Shown here: one piece after another, positions 17,690-29,600 of the stretch
Numbering within the stretch: position 1 is the first letter of the stretch
Layout: each line of letters opens with the position of its first letter
NCBI GenBank assembly: GCA_046331095.1
Contig: JAXLRM010000004.1
Coordinates: 62,001-126,000, forward strand
Length of the DNA: 64,000 nucleotides
Reading direction: 5' to 3'
Source of the DNA: JAIBAC01 sp046331095
GTDB lineage: Bacteria > Actinomycetota > Acidimicrobiia > UBA2766
Program-made: the position numbers and the translations under genes
Notes under the pieces: model-generated
What the model saw: the letters and a program-made list of their open reading frames with translations, nothing else
Databases searched by the model: none
Told to the model about the DNA's origin: nothing

Positions 17690-20600
17690 CTACTGCGGTG
17701 GCGCGAAGAGCTGGATGCGGTAGACGATGCCGGCGATGACGAGGCGCAGCACGCCGTTGCGGTTGATCGAACCGCCTACGACGTCGATGCAGACTCCGGC
17801 GCACGCCTGGCCGGTGAAGCTGCCGGTCAATCTGTCGGTGCGGAATCTCACGGTGGCGGTGCCCTTGAGACCCACGGTGAAGAGGGTGAGGTCGACTGCT
17901 GCGGTGCCGTCGAAGGAGAAGGTGCCGTCGGAGTAGACCGACCCGCTGACGCTGCCGTCGACGGGGCCGAGGTCGACGGTCACCGGATCCGAGGCCGGGA
18001 TGGCCATCCGCACCACGCCGTTGTCGAGGCTGACGTCGTAGGTTGCCTGCGCGAACACGTAACCCAAGGCCGCGAGGCGGCCTCGCACCGATCCCTCGAA
18101 CCTCCCGTCCGAGGCGACGGTGAGGGTGCGCAGCGACATCCCGATGCTGCCGGCGAGAACGTCGATGCCGATGGGCGAGTTCAGCGAGAGCCCGAGGACG
18201 CCGCCGGAGAGCGACAGCGTGAACGACGGGTCGTTCGTGGTTTGCAGCGCCGGGCCGAGGTTGATGCCGGTCGCGGTGAAGGTGTAGCTCCATTCGGCGT
18301 CGCCGTCGATCGTGAAGTTCGGCAGGTCGATCGGGTCGCCGACCGGCAGGTACAGGCGGCCGCCGTTCACTCTCACCCCGAGTGTGCTGAGCGAGGCACC
18401 GGTCTTGCGGACCCGGATCGAGGCGTTGCGGATGCTGAGAGCGTCGGGCCCGATCCGTGTGGTCGAGGCGGCGACGTCGAAGGTGCCGTCCGAGGAGATG
18501 GTGAACGCGTCGACCGTGAGGGTCGCGAGGCCGGGGATGGCAACCGTCGGCTTGTTGAACCGCGTCGTGCCGGTGACGCGCAGGCGGAACACGCCGCCCT
18601 GGCGCTCGAAGATGAGCCTGCCGTCGAGGTCGAGCGCCCTCAGGTCGAGGTGGGTCGACGCCAGCGTGAGGCTGAACTCGCCGGTCGTGTCGATGTTGAC
18701 ACCGGGCACGGTGAGCGTGCCCAGGTTCGTGATCGTCAGCGACGACGGGCCGACCTGGAGCTGTATGCCGGTGCCGTTGGCCCCGACGTGGAGGTTGAAC
18801 GACGGCAGCGCCAGCGAGAACTGCGACACGGTCACGGTCTTCGCAGTCACCGATGCGTCGAAGTGGCCGTCGGTGCCGATCGAGAAGGTGTTGACGCTGA
18901 AGGACGTGACGCCCGCCCAGGCGAGAGTGACGTCGGTTGCCGTGAACGAGATCACGGCGGGGGAGCCGAGGCGGCTCAGCGTGAACGTGCCGCTGATCGA
19001 GAGCGCCGAGCCCGGCGGGCCGAGGCGGAGCGAGCCGGCGCTGACCGTGAGCGAGCCGCGCAGGGTCGTGTCGAGGCTGCCGCTGAGTGCGAGGTTGTCT
19101 GCGATGCCGGGGACGTCGACGCGGGAGTTCACGGCGATGGCGGCTGTCGTGGGTGTGAACGCCATCGTCACCCCGCCTTCGAAGCGCCAGCCGCCGAAGG
19201 GGATGTTCGGTGAACCGTTCAAGGTGAGGGCGAGCGATCCCGTCGGCCCCGCGGCGGCGAGCACGAGAGCGCCGTCGACGTCGAGCGAGGACCCGAGGAA
19301 GTTGAAGCGGGCGTCCACGGTCATCGAGGTGGCGAGGACCGTGCGGGTGATCGTGGCGAGAGGCGGTCTCGGGTTGCCCGTCGTCAGGCGGGTCACGTTG
19401 AAGCCCTTGATGCCGAGCGACGACGCCGTCAGGGCGAGGTTCCCGGTGCCGGCGCTGCTGATCGAGCCCGAGATCCCGACGCCGGTGGCGACGCCGGGGA
19501 TGTCCGCGGCCCCAGTGGCTGCCAAGCTGGCCGATGTCGTGCCGACCACGAGTGAGAGGCTGCCCCGCACCGCCACCGGCCCGAACGCCAGGGACCGGCC
19601 CGACTGCAGGGCCACCGTCAGCGTGCCGGTCGGACCGCCGCTGCCGATGGCAAGGTTGCCGTCCACGTCGAGGTTCGCGCCGAGGAAGGACATCCCGGTG
19701 TCGACGACCATGCGGACCGCGCCGGCGTTGCCGACGACCCGGAACGTGCCGTCGCGCAGAGTGAAGCCGAACAGCGACAGCGAGCTGATGTCGAGGGAGA
19801 TGTCGATCGTGCCGTCGGAGGCGATCGTGCCGGTGGCGTGCGCGCTCCCCTTGCCCGTCGCGGCCGACAGCCATGACGGGAAGCCGACGGTGCCGTCGAA
19901 CGACAGCGTCGCCACGAGGGTGCCGCCGCTGCGGGTCAGGCCGAGGACGAATCCCGTCGAGATGTCGAAGCCGGCGAGGGTCGGCCCGCCGCCGTCGAAA
20001 GTGACTGCGAGCGATCCGGTCAGGTCGGGGTTCAGCGTCCCGTGCACCCGCGCCGCTGCGCCCAGGATGTCGGCCCTGCCGTCGACGCCGACGCCGAGGT
20101 GGCCGTCGGTCTGGACGACGTCGATCGAGGCGTCGCTGATCGTGACACCGCCGAGCGGTCCGATCTGGGCGACCTCGGCGTGTCCGACGAGGTCGGGCAG
20201 TCCGCCGCCCGACGGCGGAGTCACGGCGATGCGGAAGGCCGCGTCGTCCACGAGGCCTTCGATGTCGAGGCGTGTGCCGAGCTCGATGCCTCCCTTGCGC
20301 AGCAGCGGGTCGGCCGAGGACGGGTCGTAGCCGGGCGAAACCGCACGGAACGTGGCGTCGGCACCGGCGACGCCTCCGATGATGGGCGGCAGGCCCAAGC
20401 GGGCCAGCACGTCGTCGACATCGGCTGCGTCGATGCTCGTCGTCGCCGTGGCGCGGGGCAGGTCGACGGTGCCGTCACGGCCCAGGGTCGGCTCCACGTC
20501 GAGGTCGAAGCGGGTGCTGAGCCCGATCAGGGGCAGCTCGCCACGGACCTGGGTCTTCTGGTCGCTGCTTGTGACGACGGCCCTGCCGAAGGGCACGCTC

Positions 20601-23600
20601 AGGAGCGTGCCGTCGAAGACGCCTTCGAGGTAGGCCGCGGCGGAGATGTCGTTGAAGGCGTCGGCGAGGGCGTTGCCGACCCCGATCGGCGAGATCCGCT
20701 CGACCGCGCCGAAGTCGTAACGGAAGACGTCGCCGAAGCCGGGGACGAAGAGCTGTACCGAGGTGGGCGAGGTTGTCCGACCGAGGTGGTCCGCAATGGC
20801 GCTCACCCAGTCGGGCATGTCGGCGATGTCCGCGGGGACCTGAAGGTTCAGCGTCGACAGCAGCCCGAGGGGATCGGTCAGCAGCTCGGGCAGGAGCAGT
20901 CGGCCGGTGAGCAGGATCCCGCCGTGGCCGACGATGTCGAGGTAGTGCTGCTCGGTCCGGATCGGGATCCGGTTCGGGTCGACGGACGCATTCGGGTCCT
21001 CCCAGAGCTTCTGGACGTGTGCGTCGACGAGGGCAGGGTTGTCGGCTGCGATGACGAGACCGGTCATCTGGCCGACCTCGAAGTCGAGCCAACGCAGGCC
21101 TCCGCGCAGCTCGATCGCCCACGCGCCACTCCACGGGTCGATCGTCGGCACACCCGAGCCGCCGAAGAGTCCCTCGATGACCCCGCCGATGGGCAGCTCG
21201 AAGGTCATGCCGAGATGGTCCTCGAAGCCGAGCGACATGAGCTCGCAGGCCGCCCCTCCGATGACGGGGATGACCATGCCGCATAGCTGCGTGCCGATGT
21301 CGGCGATGCTCGTGTCGAAGCCGAAACCGAGCCCGTCCTTGGTGATGATCGCCTCGACCTCGTGCTGGGGCTCTCCGAAGGGGATGCCGAGGATGACCGG
21401 CTGCAGCATGCCGCGCAGGTGGAACGACGGGTCGAACTGGGACCAGAACCCCGCTCCCGCCTCGCGGACCGCGTCACGCACGACGCCGAACAGCGCCGCG
21501 ATCGCCTCGCCGCCGGCGCCGAGCTGTTGGGCGAAGGCGACGTAGTCGGCGTGGGTGAACACGGCCGAGAGGTCGAAGTCGTCGACCAGATCACTCCCGG
21601 TGTTGAGCAGGTCGGCGACGAACATCCGCGCCGCGCGGCCTGCAGCGGCCGGGTCGGCGGGCAGGGCACCGCCGCCCATGAGAGCGATGGCACGCGAGGT
21701 CAGGAACTCGCGTGTGACGACCTGGCCGTCCTCCGCCCCCGAAACGAGACCGTCTCCGTTGGTGTCGAGCAGCAGGCGGGCGAGCGGCCGCTCGTGGTCG
21801 CCTTGGAGGCCGGTCGCGAGGGCGCCGAGGCTGGCGTCGAAGAAGTCCTGGCCGACTTCGAGGCTGCCCGAGGCGGCCCTTTGTACGAACGTGGCGACGC
21901 CGAGGCCGAAGCCGGGGAGGATGCCTTTGGTGTCCAGGCTCGCCTCGAGCGTCGCGTGGGCGGGCAGGAGGAAGCCGAGCGGGTTCCCCGGCTGGGGGGT
22001 CTCGAACGCGAAGTCGAACTTCGGCTCGAGCGGTTCGCTGAGGTCCATGAGCAGGGCGGCGCCCGCGAAGTCCATGCCCCAAGCGGCGATGTTTCCGCTG
22101 CCGATGAACTTGACGCCCTGGCGACCGGGGATCAGCCCGACGTTCATCCCGAGTGTGACGTCGCCGGTGACGATGCCGGGCGCCATGGCGTGGGTGAGCT
22201 TGCCCGAGAGCGCCATCGTGAACCCGTCGTCCCAGGTGAACGACCCGGTCTGCACCGCGGGTTCCACCTTCTCCCGGATCGTGTCGTCGTTGATCGGGAA
22301 GTCCGTTTCGAAGGCGGGGTCGTGGAGGATCTCCATCGGGCGCTGCGGGTCGGGGAATGCCGGCCCACCGAAGGCCAGGCCGCCCTCCACTCCTGAGAGC
22401 ATGACGCCGCCGAGGAGGCCGCCGTCGAGTGGGATCGCGAGAGGAACGAGCACCTGGGCGAGGATCGGCCCGTACTGGGTGACCACGAGGTCGATCCCGG
22501 CACCCATGCCTTCGTACTCGAACTGGCCGAAGACACGGCCGTAGAAGACCGTCTCGGGCTGTTCGCCCGGGGCGGGGTCGCCGTCGACGCTGATCGTCTT
22601 CAACTCGAGCCCGCCGCCGACCTCGAAGCCGGGCACGAGCTCGAACGGCTCGACACCCATCTTGGCGCCGGTGAGGTTCGTGATCGGGAACTCGCCCCGC
22701 GCCAGCTTGCCGAGGTCGACCTCGAGCCCGTCGACCGATGCCGAGATCGGCCACGTGTCGTTCGCCTCGATCCCGCCGGAGAATGTGATCACGAACCCGG
22801 CGAGGTCGGTGAGCGGGATGCCTTCTGGCGGGATGTCGGTGAGGTCGACGTTCGGGAAGCGGATCCCGAAGTCGTCGATGCGTAGAGGCAACCAGTCGGG
22901 CAGGCCGAAGTGCTCGTCGTCGGGGACGTCGAGGTTGAAGAAGAAGCCGGGCAGGACCCGCGGCACGAGGTCGGCGCCGATAGCGAAGTTGCCGACCTCG
23001 CCTCCCCAGCCGGCGAGGGCGTCGAAGTCCTCGTCGAACTCGACTCTCGCGGATCCGTCACAGGGTGGATCCTCGTCGGCTTCGCACGGCCGCCCGCCGA
23101 AGGTGACCAGCGGTTGTCCGGGCGCAGGGGCGAAGTTGATCCCGACGTTGGTGCCGACGACGCGCATGAACTCGCCGAAGGCGATCTCGACGCGGTCGAC
23201 GCCGGCACCGGTGAAGGTCGGGCCCGTGATCGTGAACCGCCACTGCCCGTCGACGGCGATCCCGAGGCCGAAGTCGAGCTCGGCGCCCTCGAAGGACACG
23301 TTGTCGCCGAGGGAAGCCGAGAGCGAGAAGGTGCCGTCCAGGTCGAGGCTCGCGCCGGCGGGTGTGATGCCGAGGGAGCCGCACACGTCGATCGCGGCCT
23401 CGCCCCGTATGTCGTCGAGGCCACCGAGGACCGACAGCGATCCGCAGGCGTCGTTGACCCAAGCGCCGTTCTGGTAGGCGCCGAGGGTGAGCTGCGCGCC
23501 CAGTGTCACGTCGCCCACCCTGAGGTCGTCGAAGCCGAGGGTGATCGGGCCCAGGTCCCACGGGCGGACCTTGCCCTCGCTCAGCGAGTCGACCGCGATC

Positions 23601-26600
23601 GAGAACGTGAAGGTGTTGTCCTCAGTCGGGCTCGACGGTGTGACCGCCGCGCCGCCGATGCCGAGGACAGGCGTGAAGGGGAGCCCGGCCATCGCCGTGA
23701 AGTCGACGCTGCCGGTGACGGTGACCTCGAAGGTGTCGAGGTTCCCCCAGTCGGGGAAGTTCAGGGACACGCCGGTCACGTCGAACGGGACGATGCCGCC
23801 GAGGCCGATCGTCTGCAGGAGACCTGCCGAGGTGACTTCGACCCCGGAGGCGCCGAAGGTGCCGTCGCGTTCGAGTGCCAGATCGGTGAAGGTCACGCCG
23901 AGTCCGTCGAGGCCCCGCAGGGCCCCCGTCGCGGTTGCGGCGGTGAAGACCGGCCCTGTCGCTGCAGGACCGAGGTGCAGGTCGACGTCGGAGATGGTGA
24001 AGTCGATGGCGCCGGCGATGCTGCCTGTGACGGTGCCTGCGTGCAGGGACAGGTTTCCGGTTGAGTCGAGCGTGCCCGTCACGGCGTCGGCGCGGGCGCT
24101 GCCTGCGGGCACGGTTCCCGGTGGCGCCGTTTCGGGGAAGAGAACGACCGTGGCGGCGTTAACGGCGACCGAGCCTGTGGCGGTGCCGGTCGCGACGTCG
24201 CCGTCGACGGTGGCGTCGAGAGTGACGCCGCCGAGGTAGGCGATCGGCAGGGTCAGCTCGTCGACGGCGACATGGCCGGTGGTCTGCACCCGGGTGTGGT
24301 CGAAGGAGCCTGCGAGCCCGACCGTGACGGCGCCTCCGGCGGCACCGAGATCGGCATCGAGGTTGGCCGTGGCCGAGCCGTCGAAGCGGTCCGGCGCGAG
24401 GGTGGCGCCGAAGGCGAGATCGGCGACGCCGAAGCCTGCCCAGGCGTAGTCGTGGCCGGCCTCGCCTGTGCCGCTCAGGGTCCAGACGCCGTTGTCGTAG
24501 GCGCCGACCATGTCGATGAGGGCCGTGTTCGCGGCGTCGGTGAGGCCCGGCAGGGTGAGGGTGCCTTCGAGTGATGCCGCGATGTCGATGTCGGTCTGGA
24601 ACTGCGGATCGACGCTGAGCGTGAACGTGCTGTCCCATCCGAGCGCGAGCGGGTCGAGCGTGGCGTCGAGGTGGGCATCCACGGTGCCCTCGGCCGCGGG
24701 ACGCAGGTACGACGCCGGCGCGGCGGCGAGGTCGGCCGCACGCAGTCGCGCCGGACCGCCGTTCGCGGCGAGGATCACCGACACGTCGACCGCCACGGGT
24801 CCCGTCACGTCGAGTCCTGCAACCCCTGCGACACTGCCGGTGCCGCCGACGGTCGTCGTCGCGTCCACGTCGAGGCGCAGCCCGCTCTCGTCGGCGACAT
24901 AGAAGCCGGTGGTGTCGACACCGACGACGAGCGTGACGACGAGGTCTGCGCTCGAGTCGAAGTCGGCGTCGAGACCGAGGTTCGACGCGAGGCCGTCGAG
25001 GAAGCCGGTGGCGTCGTCGTTGAACTCGTCGCCGGTGAAGCCCAGGGACTCGGCGAGGTCGGCGAGTGTCGCCGTGTAGCGGACCTGGATGATGTCCGCG
25101 GCGGTGGGCGGCGCCGGGTGCCCGCAGGCGCCTCCCGCGACCCAGTCGATCGTGACGCCCTGTGCCTCCAGTTGGCCGCACAGGACGTCGAGGTCGTCGT
25201 CGAGGCCGGAGAACGGGCTGTCGAGGCGGTCGAGGTCGTCCTGGGGCTCGTACAACCCGGCGAGCTCGTCGGTGAGGCCGGGCAGCTCGAACGGGGAAGT
25301 CGTGTTGCGGTCGAGGTCGTACTCGGCGCCCCAGTCGTCGAGGACGTCGAAGAGTTGGCTGCCGCCGGTTTCGAGCTGCTCGGCCACGGTTCCCGACCCG
25401 CTCGGGCCGTCGTCGTCGACGATCGTGACCGTGGCGGACTCGCCCTCGGGCACCGTCACGTTCCCGGCGGCCGTGATCGTCGCGCTGAACTGCTCGTCGT
25501 CCTCGTCGATCTCGTCGCCGACGATCGGGACGGCGAAGATCTTCGTCGTCTCACCGGGGGCGAACACGACGTCGCCGGCGGCCTCGACGTAGTCGGGACC
25601 CGCCAGAGCGGTCCCGTCGTGGGTGCTCGCGGCGACCGTCACGACCTTGGCCGATTCCTGGGGCAGGAGCCCGAGGACAGGATCGACGAGACGCACGGCG
25701 AGGGCGGCGTCGACAGTCCCGCCGTCGCCCTCGGTGATCGAGATGCCGTCGATCACGGCCATGGGAGCGGCGTCGTCGTCGACGATCGTCATCGCCGCGG
25801 TCGCCTCGCCTGCCGTGACGGTGAAGGTTTCGTCGTCCTCGTCGATCGTGTCGGCGGTGATCGTCACGGCCACGAACGCGCTCGAGTCCGGGTTCACGGT
25901 CACGGTCGCGGGGGTGGACGCCGTCGAGTAGTCGAGCGTTGCCTGTGCCGTGCCCGCCGTCACCTGGAACGGGACCGTGACGGGAACGGTGCCGCCGATT
26001 CCCTGCACCTGGACCTGGAACGTGCCGACGGCCTCGGGGGTCGACTGGGGGGAGATCGTGACGGTCGGCGGAACGGGCGGGACGCCCGCGCGAAGCGTGA
26101 CCGTGCCGTTGGGCGGGTCGTAGACGGCGCTGAGCGTGCCCTCCACCGAGGCGAAGGTGCCCGACAGCGTGGCGGCGTCGATGACCACGAACTCGTCGGC
26201 AGCGCCCGGCGTGTACCCGTCGGCGAGTGTCGCCGCGAGGGTCCCGTCGATGGTGGCAGCGCCCGAGACGTCGAGGCGGCCATGGGTCGTTCCGGGGTCG
26301 GTGCCTGCGATCGTGAATTCCAGACGGCCCGTTCCGCTCTGGGTGAAGGGACCGCCGACCTGCAGTCGGGATGCCGACCCGATCGCGAGGGTGCCGCCCG
26401 AGATGGTGAGTGCTGCGGTGGTGTTCCCGCCGACGGGGGTGTTGTCGAGGTCGAGGGTGCCGCCCTGCACGGTGATGTGCGCGGGGGTGAACGCGCTGGA
26501 GCCGGTGACTCCTACGGTGGCGCCGGTCACGAACATCGTTCCCGCACCGGTGACGGGGCCTGTGAGGTCCAGGGTGCCTTGGGAGAAGTCGAGGTTGGCG

Positions 26601-29600
26601 TCGGCGATCCATGCGCCGGAGCCGCCGCTGCCGGCAGCGCCACCGACGATCAGGAGGCCGGCGTTTGCGTGCACGGTGCCGTCGTTGACGAAGACGGCGC
26701 CGTTGGCGGCCAGGCTCGACACGCCTGCGGTGGTCTTGGTGATGGTGGCGCCGGGTCGGTTCGTGATCCGTGGTGCCGACGAGCCCGAGGCCGAGTAGGC
26801 GGTCTCGCCGGTCCCGATGTCGAAGGTGGCGAGGTTGTCGAGGTGGCCGGTGGCGTCTGCGGTCTCGACGAGGCGGATCTCGCCGCTGGTGGCGCCGCTG
26901 TCCCAGGTGAGCGTCCCCTCGTTGACGAGGTGGCGTCCCAACGTCACGTCGTTGGTGATCGAGCCCGTCGCCGACGACCCGAGACGCAGGTCGCCGCTGC
27001 CCGCAAGCGCGCCGCCCGACCACGCGAACTGGTCCTGCACCGCAACCGCACCGCTGCCGTCCAACGTCCCGCCTGAAACAGCGAGCTGCGCGATCGTGGA
27101 GTCCCCGGCGATCGAGAGCGTCCCGCCGGAGACGGTTACGGCTCCTTCGGCGGTCACGGCACCGACGGACGAGGTGCCGGTCGAGTGCTCGACCGCGGAG
27201 CCCTCGGGGATGCACACAGCGTCGCTCGGTCCCGGCAAGTTATCCGTGCTCCAGTTGGCGGCGGTGTCCCAGCGGCCGTCGCCGGCAGAGCCGTCCCAGG
27301 AGACCGTGCAACTGCTGAGGGCCGTGCCGAGGATCACGTCGCCGTTGGCCACGTCGTAGTCGACATCCAGGTCGCCTTCCACAGCGGCGAAGGTGCCGCT
27401 GAGGCTGGACGCGTCGATGACGGTGAAGGAATCCGCGGGACCGGGTGTGTAGCCGTTGGCGAGCGTGGAGACGATCCTGCCGTCGACGGTCGCGGCGCCG
27501 GAGGCGACGATGCGACCGAACCCGACCCCCGGCACGGGGCCCGACACCTCGATCTCGAGCAGGCCCGCGTCACCCGCCAACGGAGCTCCGGTTTGGGTGA
27601 AATCGCCAGCGAGGGCGATCTGCGCGGACTTCAGTGTGAGGGCACCGCTGTTGGTCAGGTTGCCACCGAGGCTCAGGTTCTTTCCCGCCAACAGGAGTTC
27701 CCCGTCGTTCACCGCAAGGTTGCGCAGTGCATCGGCACCGTTGTGGTCGAGGAAGTTGGCGCCGGGGCCCAGCAGCGAGATGTCGGCGGCGTTGGTGACG
27801 ACGTTCGCGTTCCTGAGGCGAAGGGTCGCGCCGTCGGCGACGCTCCAGGTCCCGCCGTCCAGCGTGGTCCCCGACACGTTGGTGACGTCACTCTCGAGCT
27901 TGAGGGTGCCTTCGGCCGCTGTGATGGTGCCGTTGTTGGTGAATTCGACGCCGCTGCTGCCGAGGGTGGCGGTGGTGGTGGCGGTCTTGGTGATGGTGGC
28001 GCCGGGTTGGTTGGTGATCTTGGGTGCGGTGCCGCCGTCGAACCACTGGGCCCCGTAGCCGCTGGTGATCGTGAACGTGGCGGCGTTGTCGAGGTGGCCG
28101 CCGCTGTGGAGGATGAGGTTGCCGTCGGACCAGGCGAGTGAGCCCGTATTGAGGAGGTGGCGTTCGAGGTATTTGGTGTTGCCGGTCGAGATCGACGCTG
28201 TCGCGGCCGGGCCGACCGTGAGCGTGCCCGCGCCCGAGACGGTCCCGTTCGTCCAGTTGAACTGGCCGCCGACGGTCACGTTCCCGGCACCACCGAGCAC
28301 ACCCCCCGAGACGTTCAGAACGGCGATCGTGGACTCCCCGGCGATCGCCAGCGTCCCACCGGAGACGGTCAGCGTCCCCCGTACGTTGACTCCACCGACC
28401 GTGGAGTCGCCGGAGGCGTGGTTGACGGTCGCCCCTTCGGGGATGCAGGCCACGTCGGAGGCGCTCGGCAGGGCGTCCGTGCTCCAGTTGGCAGCGGTGT
28501 CCCACCGACCGTTGCCGCCACCGCCGTCCCAGGTGACGGTGCAGGCGGGTCCGCCGCCGGTCAGCGAGAGGACGACGTCGCCGTTCGCGCTGTCGTAGCT
28601 CGGGACGAGAGTCCCCTCGGCAGTGAACGTGCCGGCAATGCCGGCGGCGTCGATGACGGTGAAGGCATCGGTCGCACCGGGCGTGAAGCCGCCGACGAGG
28701 GTGGACGACAGCGTTCCGGCGAGGTTGGCGCTGCCATTGACGACGAGGCGGCCGTACCCGTGGCCGCCGACGTTGCCGTACAGCTCCACCTCGAGCCGCC
28801 CCGACGGCGCCTGGGTGTAGTCGCCGTGGATGTCGATCTCGGAGTCCCCGCCGAGGTGGATCGTGCCGCTGTTGGACGACGCCCCCCAGATCGTGAGGGT
28901 GCCGCCCTGCATGACGAGGGTGCCGTCAACTCGGAGGGCGTTGACGCCGGAACTGCCCGAGTAGTGGTTCACCGTCACGCCCGCGGGGATGCAGGCGCTG
29001 TCGTCGCCGCTCGGGATCTCCCCGCCGCTCCAGTTGGCGGCGTCGTGCCAGTTCGACGTCGCACCGATGTACACCGTCGTGCAGCCGGCGAACGGGTCGG
29101 TGGCGCCGAGCACGGCGTTTCCGGCGGCGGCGTCGTAGTGGACGAACAGGCCGCCCTCGATGGATGCGAACGGTCCCGAGAGCGCTGCTGCGTCCACGAT
29201 CGTGAACTCGTCCGACGGCGCAGGCACGAACGGTGCCACGACGTTGGCAGCGAGGGTTCCGCCGAGGTATGCGGTGCCGGACACGGTGAGCGAGCCGTGA
29301 CCCTGACCCGGCGTCGTGGCGGCCACGTCGACCTCGAGACGTCCGTTGCCGGCGTAGAAGTCGCCGGGGACGGTGACGACGGAGCCCGCGCCGAGCTTCA
29401 GGGTGGCGTTGTTCCCGAGGTCGCCCGGCACCGCCAGGTCCCGGCCGCCCGCGAGGGTGAGCGTGCCCGAGTTGGTGGCGAAGTGACGCAAAGCGTCCGC
29501 ACCGTCCTGATCCAGGAACCTGGCGTTCGGTCCCAGCAGGGAGATGTCGGCGCTGTTGGTGACGATGTCGGCGGCGAGGAGCTTCAGCGTGGCGTTGTCG